From: Actinomycetota bacterium
GTDB lineage: Bacteria; Actinomycetota; Actinomycetes; S36-B12
Reading direction: 5' to 3'
Length of the DNA: 24,122 bases
Assembly (NCBI GenBank): GCA_010029945.1
Contig: RGQW01000009.1
Coordinates: 1 to 24,122, forward strand
Position numbers and translations under genes: made by a program. Below the pieces are notes generated by a model. It worked only from the letters and a program-made list of their open reading frames with translations. It was not told the origin of the DNA and ran no database searches. Positions 15,782-23,181 of this stretch are shown piece by piece. Position 1 is the stretch's first letter. Each line of letters starts with the position of its first letter.

Positions 15782-15799
15782 GTTATGTAGAAGATAACG
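15782..15799. promoter_or_regulatory. Dyad operator GTTAT-N7-ATAAC upstream of the ABC importer
   Basis: GTTAT (15782-15786) and ATAAC (15794-15798) flank a 7-bp spacer, GTAGAAG, followed by G. Aligned with the site at 14939-14956 it gives GTTMTGTRKRAGAKAACG. The C-to-A change in the left arm is matched by G-to-T in the right arm. It lies 97 nt before the ATPase start and just after the regulator's stop. Confidence 0.55.
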
Positions 15800-15804
15800 T
15801 TTTG

Positions 15805-15856
15805 GGAAAGTTTCCGCGATCCTGGTTGATCAGGCCGTACGGGGAACATACGTTCC
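15805..15856. promoter_or_regulatory. Two further inverted repeats in the ABC importer leader
   Basis: GGAAA-G-TTTCC at 15805-15815 is an 11-bp dyad, and GGAAC-ATAC-GTTCC at 15843-15856 has 5-bp arms. With the dyad at 15782 they make three symmetric elements in a 124-nt leader. They may bind additional regulators or be partly chance. No convincing -35/-10 pair could be fixed among them. Confidence 0.3.
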
Positions 15857-15895
15857 GGCTATCTGTTTTTCCTCATGGACACTCAGGAGTCGCGT

Positions 15896-17413
15896 GTGAC
15901 CACCACGAGTTCGGCCGACATCGCTATTGCCGCCACCGGCATCTCCAAGCGATTCGGCGGCGCGTTGGCCGTGGACGATGTCTCCCTGCGGATAGCGCCC
16001 GGTGAGATTCACTCCATCGTCGGCGAGAACGGTGCCGGGAAATCGACGCTCATGCGCGTCATGGCAGGGATCATCGAATCCGACAGCGGATCGGTCGAGG
16101 TTTTCGGAACGCCGGTAGACCCGGGCACTCGGGCTGCGATCGACGCTGGCATCGCCCTCGTGCACCAGGAACTCAGTTTGGTTCCGGAGATGACCGTCGC
16201 AGAGAACATCCTCTTGGGCGCTTTCCCGACACGCTTCGGATTCACCCGCTACAAGGACCTTAAAGAGATCGCAGCCAACGCGCTGGCAGAAATCGGTGTT
16301 TCAGTAGACCTCGACGAGCGAGTGTCCCGCCTCTCGGTTGCGCTCCGGCAATTCGTGGAAATTGCCCGTGCGGTTGCTCGCCAACCGAAAGTCCTGATTC
16401 TCGACGAGCCCACGGCCACGCTCACACCCGCAGAGACCGACTACCTGCTACGCATGTTGTCGCGTCTCGCCGAGGGCGGCATGGCGATCGCCTACATCTC
16501 CCACAGGATTCCCGAGGTTTTCGAGATCTCGTCGAACGTGACCATTCTGCGAGACGGGCGTCAGGTCCTCACCGCACCGATTGCGGACCTCACTCCGCAA
16601 GAAGTCATCGACAACATGGTTGGCCGGGAATTGAAGGAGGACTTGCAGACCCATCGCGATGCGACACCGGGCGAGGTTGTGCTGCGGGCCACCGACATCG
16701 AAGCTCCCCGCGTCAACTCGGTCACCCTCGAAGTCCGCGCCGGCGAGATCGTGGGCCTCGGCGGACTTGTCGGCGCCGGACGATCCGAACTTGTGCGGGC
16801 GATCATCGGCGCAGACAACCGGACGGCCGGCCGCGTGACCCTCACGCGGAACGGCCGCAGCGTCACACTCTCGAGCTACACGTCAGCCGTTCGCAACGGC
16901 GTCGGCTACGTCCCTGAAGAGCGCCGCACCGACGGCCTCGCCTTGATCATGACCGTGTCGGACAACATCCGGCTACCTAACCGCCAGCAACTCTCTCGCT
17001 TCGGTATCAAGGCTCCGCGGAAGATCGCGGAGTTCGCCCAGGAACTCGCCGACAAGGTGGGCCTGCGGCCGCCGGAGATCGAGCGGGAGGCCGGGCAATA
17101 CAGCGGTGGCAACCAGCAAAAAGTTGTCTTGGCAAAGTGGCTGGGGCGCCGACCGGACTTCATGGTTCTCGATGAACCAACACGCGGGGTCGACGTCGGT
17201 GCGAAAGCAGAAATCCATCGCCTCGTCAAAGAGATGGCCGACAACGGCACCGCGGTTCTCGTCGTCAGTTCCGATCTACCCGAGCTTTTGGAGTTGTCCG
17301 ACGTCATCCACGTTATGAGGGATGGACGCATCACTGGATCTCTGACACGCGAGGACGCAACGGAGCAGTCGGTCATGACTCTTGCCGCCGGCGAAGCAGA
17401 GGCGGTCGCGTGA
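15896..17413 (+). CDS. Sugar ABC importer ATP-binding protein (RbsA/MglA-like, two ATPase domains)
   Basis: A 505-residue fused ATPase of the carbohydrate uptake (CUT2) class that powers the two permeases encoded next. The first half has Walker A GENGAGKST (residues 43-51), a slightly degenerate signature LSVALRQFVEIARA, and Walker B ILDEPTATL (near 170). The second half has the usual degenerate Walker A GLVGAGRSE, the intact signature SGGNQQ (from residue 403), and VLDEPTRGVDVGAK (near 426). I chose GTG at 15896 because AGGAG stands 6 nt upstream; ATG at 15875 would add seven residues. The stop overlaps the permease start (TGATG). Family members carry ribose, galactose, xylose, inositol or autoinducer-2; the substrate here is undetermined. 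Confidence 0.93.
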   Translation: MTTTSSADIAIAATGISKRFGGALAVDDVSLRIAPGEIHSIVGENGAGKSTLMRVMAGIIESDSGSVEVFGTPVDPGTRAAIDAGIALVHQELSLVPEMTVAENILLGAFPTRFGFTRYKDLKEIAANALAEIGVSVDLDERVSRLSVALRQFVEIARAVARQPKVLILDEPTATLTPAETDYLLRMLSRLAEGGMAIAYISHRIPEVFEISSNVTILRDGRQVLTAPIADLTPQEVIDNMVGRELKEDLQTHRDATPGEVVLRATDIEAPRVNSVTLEVRAGEIVGLGGLVGAGRSELVRAIIGADNRTAGRVTLTRNGRSVTLSSYTSAVRNGVGYVPEERRTDGLALIMTVSDNIRLPNRQQLSRFGIKAPRKIAEFAQELADKVGLRPPEIEREAGQYSGGNQQKVVLAKWLGRRPDFMVLDEPTRGVDVGAKAEIHRLVKEMADNGTAVLVVSSDLPELLELSDVIHVMRDGRITGSLTREDATEQSVMTLAAGEAEAVA

Positions 17414-18417
17414 TGGCTCAGCAAACAGCGCCCTCGGCGGCGGAGGCAACCACGCAAAGCGAATCCTCGCGGCTCGCCGGAATCCTCACCTGGATGTCCC
17501 AAAACGGCATCTTCATCTTCACCGCAATCCTGATCCTCTTCGCGCTTATTTTCGTCGACGGTTTTGGCTCGTTGATGAACATCACCGACGTCTTCCACCG
17601 GGCAGCCCCCATCGGAATTGTCGCGGTGGGTATGACGTTCGTGGTGATCAGCGGCAACTACCTCGATCTGTCGGTTGTCGCCCAAGTGGCAACGGCCGGC
17701 GTGATCTTGATTGCGGTCAGTAACAGCTACGGACTCTTCCCGGCCATCCTCGCGGCCCTTGCAGCGGCCATGCTCTTCGCGTTGGTCAACGGCACGGCTG
17801 TAGGAATCTTCAAGGCGAACGCCGTCATCGTGACGTTGGCCACGACCTTCATCGGGCTTGGACTATTGCGCTTCTTCTCCGGAGGTTCGATCTTCTTCGG
17901 ACCACCGGATGGGCCGATTAGGACGTTTGGCCTCGGCAAGATCGGACCGATTCCGTATTCGGCCATCGTGCTGATCATCATGACGATCGTCCTCGGGTTG
18001 CTCCTGAACCGAACCAACTTCGGGTTCCTCGTTCGCTCCTTCGGTGTGAACGAGTCGGCGACCCGCCTCGGTGGCACCAACACGGCCCTAGTAATCATCG
18101 GAGCCTTCCTGGTGACCGCCGTTGCTGCGATGATCGCTGGCTTCGTCCTCGCCGCCTTCTCCAACACTGCCGTCTCGAATGATGGAGTCGGATACGAGTT
18201 CCGGGCTCTCGCAGCAATCATCGTCGGAGGCACGAGCGTGTTCGGTGGCCGTGGCAGCGTCTATCGAACGTTCCTCGGAGTGATCTTCGTTAGCGTGCTG
18301 ACAAACATCCTGGTTCTCTCCGGCATCAGCTTCGGCTACCAGCAAGTGGCACTCGGTGTGCTGATCGTGCTCGCCGTCTCCTTGGATGCCCTCGCACGCA
18401 AGGTGGCCCAGCGATGA
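17413..18417 (+). CDS. Sugar ABC importer permease 1 (RbsC-like)
   Basis: A 334-residue polytopic membrane protein of the ribose/branched-chain permease family, with about eight to ten hydrophobic helices starting after a hydrophilic 25-residue tail (GIFIFTAILILFALIFV). The family region VVAVGMTFVVISGNYLDLSVV and the coupling-loop sequence EFRALAAIIVGGTSVFGGRGSVYRTFLG contact the ATPase. The ATG at 17413 overlaps the ATPase stop by one base; a GTG directly before it is also possible. The last four bases overlap the start of the second permease (ATGA), so stoichiometric translation is expected. It differs clearly in sequence from permease 2, so the channel is a heterodimer, unlike E. coli ribose importers, which use one permease gene. 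Confidence 0.92.
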   Translation: MAQQTAPSAAEATTQSESSRLAGILTWMSQNGIFIFTAILILFALIFVDGFGSLMNITDVFHRAAPIGIVAVGMTFVVISGNYLDLSVVAQVATAGVILIAVSNSYGLFPAILAALAAAMLFALVNGTAVGIFKANAVIVTLATTFIGLGLLRFFSGGSIFFGPPDGPIRTFGLGKIGPIPYSAIVLIIMTIVLGLLLNRTNFGFLVRSFGVNESATRLGGTNTALVIIGAFLVTAVAAMIAGFVLAAFSNTAVSNDGVGYEFRALAAIIVGGTSVFGGRGSVYRTFLGVIFVSVLTNILVLSGISFGYQQVALGVLIVLAVSLDALARKVAQR

Positions 18418-19439
18418 GTACCACGATTTCTCTCGGCGCCGACGAGTCGACGGGTACATGGGGTCGCATTCGGAGAACGGCGTCGCGACGCACCGAGGGA
18501 CGCGGCATTGTGCTGCTGACCTTCATCATCATCATGGTCGCGCTTCTTGAGCCGCTCGCCTTGACCGCCTACGACGTCACACTGGGCCGCATCGCCTTGA
18601 TCGGCATCGTTGCTCTGGGACTGACAGCAGTCATCCTGATGGGTGAACTCGACCTGAGTGTGGCCAGCACGTTGGCCGTCGCCGGCGTCATCATGGCCAG
18701 CATCCCCGACCTTGCGCTAGGAATCGTCGCGGCTCTCGTCGCCGGACTCGTCGTCGGTGTCATCAACGCATTCTTCGTCGCAGTGATCGGCATCAACTCC
18801 TTCATCGCAACACTCGGAACACTGTTCGCGCTCCGCGGACTCGCATTCGTCTTGTCCAACGAGGCCCCTGTCAGCCTGGCAAACAAAGACGCCGGAATCG
18901 CCTTCGGCCAACCGCTCATCGGGCCGCTCACGCCCCGCATCCTGATCTTCATTCTCGTCTTCATCGCCATCCAGCTTTTCGTTTCGCGAGTGAGGACGGG
19001 CCGCGAATTCTTCGCCGTCGGCGGCAACCGCCAAGCCGCACGGGACGCGGGCATACCGGTCAACAAGAGGATCTTCACCGGATTCATGATCTCCGGCTTC
19101 GTCGCAGCTCTCGCTGGTGTCATCAACACCCTCGAACGCACAACAGCGGATCCCACCGCCGGTTCCACAGTTCTGCTCGCCAGTTTCGCCGCAGCGATCA
19201 TCGGCGGCAACTACCTCAAGGGTGGTCGAGGATCGATCATCGGCACACTCATCGGCGCCGCATCACTCGGCATCTTGCAGGTAGCGCTGACCATCTCGGG
19301 CGTCCAAGTACCTATCCAGCAGATCTACATCGGTGTCATCTTGCTGCTCGCGGTGACCACCGACCCCACCAGTCTTCGTGCGGTTCGCGGAAGTCTTCGG
19401 ACCTTCCGTCAAAGTCGCATGAAAACCCCGGACGGCTAG
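18414..19439 (+). CDS. Sugar ABC importer permease 2 (RbsC-like)
   Basis: A 341-residue inner-membrane permease paralogous to the preceding gene. After a basic N-terminal tail (RRTASRRTEGRG) come roughly nine hydrophobic helices, including GIVLLTFIIIMVALLEPLAL, ILMGELDLSVASTLAVAGV, and near the end the ATPase-coupling segment AAAIIGGNYLKGGRGSIIGTLIGA. The FFAVGGNRQAARDAGIPV loop is typical of the RbsC/XylH family. It starts with an ATGA overlap on the upstream permease and ends 64 nt before the binding-protein gene. The short hairpin in that gap may set different transcript levels for the two. Together with the ATPase it forms a complete CUT2-type translocator. Confidence 0.92.
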   Translation: MSTTISLGADESTGTWGRIRRTASRRTEGRGIVLLTFIIIMVALLEPLALTAYDVTLGRIALIGIVALGLTAVILMGELDLSVASTLAVAGVIMASIPDLALGIVAALVAGLVVGVINAFFVAVIGINSFIATLGTLFALRGLAFVLSNEAPVSLANKDAGIAFGQPLIGPLTPRILIFILVFIAIQLFVSRVRTGREFFAVGGNRQAARDAGIPVNKRIFTGFMISGFVAALAGVINTLERTTADPTAGSTVLLASFAAAIIGGNYLKGGRGSIIGTLIGAASLGILQVALTISGVQVPIQQIYIGVILLLAVTTDPTSLRAVRGSLRTFRQSRMKTPDG

Positions 19440-19455
19440 CGCTATCCGGACCCCT

Positions 19456-19470
19456 GCCACCTCCGGTGGC
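19456..19470 (+). promoter_or_regulatory. Intercistronic hairpin between permease 2 and the binding-protein gene
   Basis: GCCACC and GGTGGC pair perfectly around a TCC loop, 33 nt before the binding-protein ATG and after the permease stop. No T run follows, so it is unlikely to be a terminator. Such structures often protect the downstream message and help the binding protein be made in excess; that role is inference. Confidence 0.35.
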
Positions 19471-19503
19471 TGACCAGAAGAAACCAACGAAAAGAGGCAA
19501 GAA

Positions 19504-20619
19504 ATGCGAAGGTCTCGCGTTACGTTCGCAGCCAGCGTGCTCGCTGCTGCGGCGCTTACTCTGGCCGCCTGCGGAGGGTCTGACGACTCCAGCAGTGCGG
19601 ATTCAGGAAGCGACGACACTGCGTCGGAGGAAGTCGTCGAAGACGACGCTGCCGATGACGCTGCCGATGACGCTGCCGATGACGCAGCTGATGACACGGC
19701 GGCTGCCGATGCTGGCGGTGAAACCTACGAGGTTTACGCGCTGCTCCCCCAGGGCAACGACCAGCCGTACGGCACCACGTACCTACCCCCGATGGAAGCC
19801 AAGGCTGCTGAGCTTGGCATCAACCTGACCATCACCAACTCTGAGTACGACGCTGACAAGCAAGCCAGCGAGTGCGAGGTCGCGGTTGCTGCACAGCCCG
19901 ACGGCATCATCCTGTGGCCGGCGGTGGCGGATTCCATTCGCCCGTGCCTCCAGGCTGCCAACGATGCCGGCATCCCGGTGTGGATCACCAACGCCGACGT
20001 CAATCCTGAGGACACCGACCTCACCTACGGCTACTCCGGTACCGACAGCTACGGCCAGGGTGCTGCTTCCGCCGAGATGTTCTGTGAGTTCGCTGATGGC
20101 AAGGAAATCGGAGCCATCCAGGTCAACGGCCTCACCGGTAACTCCGTGGCGACGCTCCGCGGAAACGGCTTCAGCGAGACTGTTGCTGAGCTGTGCCCGA
20201 ACGTGACGATCCTCGCCGAGCAGCCCGGTAACTGGAACAAGGACGAGTCGCAGCTGGCTGCGTCCGAGATGCTCACCGCGAACCAGGGCAAGGTCCAGGG
20301 CATCTACGCCGCTGACGACACCATGGTGGCGGGCGCCATCGACGCAGCCAAGGCCCAGGGCCTGGACGTCGACAGCTTGATCATCACCTCGATCGGCAAC
20401 ACGTTCCTCGGGAACCCACTGGTGGCGTCCGGTGAGCTCGACGGCACCGTCTTCCAGTCGTCCTCATGGGACGGGGAGAACGCCGTTGTCGGTATCTACC
20501 GTGCGATGACCGGTGACACCAGCCTCGGTCGCGACGACGACGGCTCGGTGCTCTACATGCCGAACCCGGTTGTCACGATCGATAACTGGGATTCACCCGA
20601 CGTAGCACCTGAGTGGTAA
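19504..20619 (+). CDS. Sugar ABC importer substrate-binding lipoprotein (type I periplasmic binding protein)
   Basis: A 371-residue lipoprotein that captures the substrate outside the membrane. The signal peptide (MRRSRVTFAASVLAAAALTLAAC) ends in the lipobox LAAC; the cysteine is residue 23. A very acidic, low-complexity linker follows (about residues 24-75), including four DAAD units at 48-63 encoded by a 12-bp tandem repeat. The ribose-binding-type domain starts at YEVYALLPQGNDQPYGTTYL and includes VAAQPDGIILWPA, GIPVWITNADV, GYSGTDSYGQGAASAEMF, GIYAADDTMVAGAIDAAKAQG and a C-terminal VVTIDNWDSP. The ribosome-binding site AGAGG lies 8 nt before the ATG. It uses GCT and GGT codons more than its neighbours, consistent with high expression. 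Two hairpins follow the gene. The ligand is not predictable here. Confidence 0.93.
   Translation: MRRSRVTFAASVLAAAALTLAACGGSDDSSSADSGSDDTASEEVVEDDAADDAADDAADDAADDTAAADAGGETYEVYALLPQGNDQPYGTTYLPPMEAKAAELGINLTITNSEYDADKQASECEVAVAAQPDGIILWPAVADSIRPCLQAANDAGIPVWITNADVNPEDTDLTYGYSGTDSYGQGAASAEMFCEFADGKEIGAIQVNGLTGNSVATLRGNGFSETVAELCPNVTILAEQPGNWNKDESQLAASEMLTANQGKVQGIYAADDTMVAGAIDAAKAQGLDVDSLIITSIGNTFLGNPLVASGELDGTVFQSSSWDGENAVVGIYRAMTGDTSLGRDDDGSVLYMPNPVVTIDNWDSPDVAPEW
19645..19692 (+). repeat. 12-bp tandem repeat encoding DAAD units
   Basis: GACGCTGCCGAT occurs three times exactly (19645-19680), followed by a degenerate copy GACGCAGCTGAT (19681-19692). The repeat is in frame and lies in the acidic linker of the lipoprotein. 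Unit number may vary between strains by slippage without breaking the frame. Confidence 0.85.
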
Positions 20620-20627
20620 ACCGCGAC

Positions 20628-20645
20628 GTGCGGGAAACACCGCAC
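20628..20645 (+). terminator. First hairpin after the binding-protein gene
   Basis: GTGCGG (20628-20633) pairs with CCGCAC (20640-20645) around a GAAACA loop, beginning 8 nt after the TAA stop. It is short and not followed by a T run. It may assist the stronger stem-loop immediately downstream. Confidence 0.35.
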
Positions 20646-20659
20646 ACGTAGGACAGCCT

Positions 20660-20695
20660 GGTGGTTGTCCGGGTCTTCGGACCCGGGCAACCACC
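20660..20695 (+). terminator. Strong stem-loop terminating the ABC importer operon
   Basis: A 16-bp stem (GGTGGTTGTCCGGGTC with GACCCGGGCAACCACC, one G-T pair) closes a TTCG tetraloop. It lies 40 nt after the binding-protein stop and upstream of the next gene's promoter. The lack of a T tract is common for actinobacterial terminators. Confidence 0.75.
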
Positions 20696-20735
20696 ACCCC
20701 CTCACAAGACGTTCACCGCTGACCCATGGATTTTG

Positions 20736-20747
20736 GCAATCGATTGC
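20736..20747. promoter_or_regulatory. Palindromic operator GCAATCGATTGC (LacI-like), copy 2
   Basis: Identical to the 12-mer at 7275-7286. It sits between the ABC-operon terminator and the M24 gene and overlaps the -35 TTGCAT. The shared palindrome and matched promoter geometry imply co-regulation with the cupin/hydratase operon. Confidence 0.6.
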
Positions 20748-20773
20748 ATTTTCTCGGGGGTAGCACGTAAACT
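20744..20773 (+). promoter_or_regulatory. Predicted sigma-70-type promoter of the M24 gene
   Basis: -35 TTGCAT (20744-20749), an 18-bp spacer, and -10 TAAACT (20768-20773). Transcription would begin near 20780, about 60 nt before the ATG at 20841. The arrangement mirrors that at 7278-7249. Confidence 0.55.
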
Positions 20774-20840
20774 GAAACCGGACTGAGTCCTCCGAATGGG
20801 GCCAGAACGGGACAACAAAGGATTGCGAGAACTCGTCACC

Positions 20841-22106
20841 ATGACTCTGACACCCGCCAGCGAATTCGCCCAGACGTCTATCGCCGCGCCTGGCATCATC
20901 GGCGTGGATTGGGAAGAACGAGTCGACTATGCACGCTTGCGGGATTACCGACTCGCCCGGGCACGCCAAGCCCTCGAGGCGAGCGACCTCGGTGCCCTCC
21001 TCGTTTTCGAGTCCTCCAACATTCGTTACCTGACCGCCACGCACATCGGAACCTGGGGCTACAACAAGACCGAACGATGGGCGCTTCTGACCCGTACCGG
21101 CGAGCCGTGGATCTGGGACTTCGGATCGGCGGCCAAGAACCATCGGCTCTACTCGCCGTGGCTGAAGCCCGAACAATCCAATGGCGGCAACAACGGTCTG
21201 CAAGGTGCGATCGCTCCCACATCCGGGCTGCCTCAGGGCACCGCTGAGCAGATCGCGTCGATTCTGAAAGAAGAGGGCGTCGCGGGCATGCCGATTGGCG
21301 TCGACGTCATCGAGATGCCCATGCTTCGCGAGCTTGAGGCCGCAGGCATCACCGTCAACGATGGCCAGCAGGTCATGTTGAATGCTCGGCAGATCAAGAA
21401 CAAGGACGAGATTCTGCTACTGAGTCAAGCAGCTTCCATGGTCGATGGTGTGTACCAGGACATTTCCGAAGCACTCAAGCCCGGTGTTCGCGAGAACGAC
21501 ATCGTGGCCCTGGCTACCCGCCGCCTGCTGGAGATGGGGTCGGAGCAGGTGGAGGCCATTAACTCCATCGCCGGTGAACGTTGTTCTCCGCACCCCCACG
21601 TCTTCTCCGACCGCCTCATCCGACCCGGCGATCAGGCGTACTTCGACATCATCCACGCCTTCAACGGCTACCGAACCTGCTACTACCGAACCTTCGCCGT
21701 TGGGCGCGCAACCAACGCCCACCGTGACGCGTACAAGAAGGCCCGTGAACTCATCGACTCGGCGATCGCCATGGTCAAGCCCGGTGTCACCACCGATCAG
21801 ATCGCCGCTCTGTGGCCTACCGCCCAAGAATTCGGCTTCTCGTCCGAGATGGAAGCTTTCGGCCTGCAATTCGGGCACGGCCTCGGGCTCGGCCTACACG
21901 AGCGCCCCGTCATCAGTCGCCTGAACTCTTTGGAGAACCCCGTCGAGATCGAGCCGGGAATGGTTTTCGCCCTGGAGACGTACTGGCCAGCCAACGACGG
22001 TCACTCTGCTGCACGCATCGAAGAGGAGCTGGTCGTCACCGAGACAGGTGCGGAATTGCTGACACTCTTCCCCGCCGAGGAACTCTTCGTTACGAACCCG
22101 TACTAA
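20841..22106 (+). CDS. M24-family 'pita-bread' protein (Xaa-Pro peptidase/creatinase-like) with altered metal site
   Basis: A 421-residue cytoplasmic protein with the creatinase N-domain (about residues 30-185, including GALLVFESSNIRYLTATHIGTW) and the C-terminal pita-bread fold (about 190-415). In dimetal aminopeptidases five ligands are expected. Four are visible: Asp269 (YFDIIH), His346 (FGHGLGLGLHE), Glu379 (FALETYW) and Glu394 (ARIEEEL). The second Asp, 11 residues after the first, is Cys280 (TCYYRTF instead of the usual DxxRTF). The protein may bind one metal or work without metal, as creatinase does. The family also includes ectoine hydrolase and DMSP lyase DddP, so a small-molecule C-N or C-S substrate is possible. 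ATG 20841 was preferred; ATG 20796 is in frame but neither has a strong ribosome-binding site. It overlaps the convergent GntR gene by 17 nt. Confidence 0.85.
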   Translation: MTLTPASEFAQTSIAAPGIIGVDWEERVDYARLRDYRLARARQALEASDLGALLVFESSNIRYLTATHIGTWGYNKTERWALLTRTGEPWIWDFGSAAKNHRLYSPWLKPEQSNGGNNGLQGAIAPTSGLPQGTAEQIASILKEEGVAGMPIGVDVIEMPMLRELEAAGITVNDGQQVMLNARQIKNKDEILLLSQAASMVDGVYQDISEALKPGVRENDIVALATRRLLEMGSEQVEAINSIAGERCSPHPHVFSDRLIRPGDQAYFDIIHAFNGYRTCYYRTFAVGRATNAHRDAYKKARELIDSAIAMVKPGVTTDQIAALWPTAQEFGFSSEMEAFGLQFGHGLGLGLHERPVISRLNSLENPVEIEPGMVFALETYWPANDGHSAARIEEELVVTETGAELLTLFPAEELFVTNPY

Positions 22107-22755
22107 AGATCTCTGGATGGCGTACGAGTTCCTTTCTCGTTCGCCGAATGTGACCGAGTAGGTATAGCTCAGCGTCTTCGGTGTCGCGGCGCTCCAGCGC
22201 TTCCATCAGAAGTCGGTGTTCTGCGTTCACGATCTGCGCCCGCCCTGACCCGGTAAGCGACATGAACGCTCGTCGGTAATGCTGTGTTGAGTTCCACAGC
22301 CGAACCACGGACAGCATCAGATGTTCGTCGCTACAACCGGTGTAACTCGCCATATGGAATTCCCGATCCAGAATCAAAAACTCCGTGACATCCACCCCTT
22401 GCTCGATTCTGCGTTGAATATCCGAGATTTCGGCCAGGTCCGCTGAACTCAAATTGGCCATACTTTCCGATAGCGCAAGCGGCTCGAGGCGTTCGCGCAT
22501 TCGATACAACGTCTCGACTTCACCTGGATCGAGCAATGGAACTCGCGCACCCTTGTTCGGCTCAATCTGAACCAAGCCTTCGGCAGCCAATATGCGCAAT
22601 GCTTCACGCACAGGCAGACGACTTCCACCGAGGCGTTCGGCGATATCTTCCTGGCGCAGGCGCTGCCCCGGGGCAATCGAGCCGTTCAAAATGTCATCGC
22701 GCAGCGCCTGCGCTATACGCGAACTTGCAGCGGATTCCGTCGATGCATCAGACAT
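22090..22755 (-). CDS. GntR-family transcriptional regulator, FadR/FCD subfamily
   Basis: A 221-residue regulator. Residues about 10-75 form the winged helix-turn-helix (LRDDILNGSIAPGQRLRQEDIAERLGGSRLPVREALRILAAEGLVQIEPNKGARV). Residues about 80-210 form the all-helical FCD ligand domain, with candidate metal ligands Asp and His in LDREFHMA and further histidines in NAEHRLL and LLGHIRR. FCD regulators usually sense carboxylic acids and bind short palindromes. It starts 3 nt after the end of the broken VOC gene, so it is transcribed from the divergent promoter near 23150 and probably regulates that region through the TGGATCCA boxes. Its 3' end overlaps the M24 gene by 17 nt. The length is normal and no key helix is missing. 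Confidence 0.92.
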   Translation of the reverse strand: MSDASTESAASSRIAQALRDDILNGSIAPGQRLRQEDIAERLGGSRLPVREALRILAAEGLVQIEPNKGARVPLLDPGEVETLYRMRERLEPLALSESMANLSSADLAEISDIQRRIEQGVDVTEFLILDREFHMASYTGCSDEHLMLSVVRLWNSTQHYRRAFMSLTGSGRAQIVNAEHRLLMEALERRDTEDAELYLLGHIRRTRKELVRHPEIFSTGS

Positions 22756-22758
22756 GAT

Positions 22759-23143
22759 CTAGGCGAAGCGTTCGGGATCGTGGTCGAACGCTTTGCCGTT
22801 GGGGTATGACACCAGCTCGAATTGCATTCCCCACGGAGCAAGGAAATACACCCAGCGTTGGCCCTCACTGGCGTTCTTGCTGACCGTGGGCATCTGGAGC
22901 CTCGTACTCGAAGACCTCGAAGACTGCTTGGCCGCCGAGCCGAAAGAAGTGAAGTCTGCGCATCACCGTCCGTGGGTGAACGTTTAGATGCTCGAGCATC
23001 CAGTCCGAATCCTCATGAACGAACGGACCCAGGGGATACATGTATTCGCATCCCAAAACGTTGACGAGGAAGTCCTCCGCCTCGGCCAAATTGGGAACCG
23101 TGAAACCGATGTGGTCCAGGCGTTGTACACCGGGCAGGGCCAT
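22759..23143 (-). pseudogene. VOC (glyoxalase/dioxygenase superfamily) gene broken by internal deletion and frameshift
   Basis: The gene starts at ATG 23143 after a strong GGAAGGA. The first 85 residues are a good VOC N-terminal half (VQRLDHIGFTVPNLAEAEDFLVNVLG to AVFEVFEYEAPDA). This frame then stops at 22865-22867. The C-terminal end of the same family (SEGQRWVYFLAPWGMQFELVSYP) continues in another frame, to TAG at 22759-22761. From family knowledge, about 40 residues normally between these parts, including the GGHH-type metal-ligand strand, are absent. A simple sequencing error would not remove them, so this is an old deletion joined out of frame around 22890-22900. The 93-residue product would lack most of the second beta-alpha-beta module and is probably inactive. 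Its transcript still carries the intact GntR gene. Confidence 0.8.
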
Positions 23144-23173
23144 GGCTTTTCCTTCCGTCGCGTCCCCTAAGTA

Positions 23174-23181
23174 TGGATCCA
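23174..23181. promoter_or_regulatory. TGGATCCA box 1, candidate GntR operator
   Basis: TGGATCCA lies 31 nt upstream of the VOC start codon, in the 110-nt divergent gap. FCD-type GntR proteins commonly bind TGG-N-CCA palindromes. Two more copies occur at 23226 and 23290. Confidence 0.5.

Noticed and set aside
19645..19692. Short repeat array as a CRISPR
   Set aside because: The units are 12 bp, adjacent without spacers, and in frame within a lipoprotein linker.
20841..22106. Assignment of the M24 protein as DMSP lyase DddP
   Set aside because: The fold is shared, but the DddP metal-site pattern (Asp-x-Asp, then Asp) is not present: here only the first Asp remains, with spacing of the PepP type.
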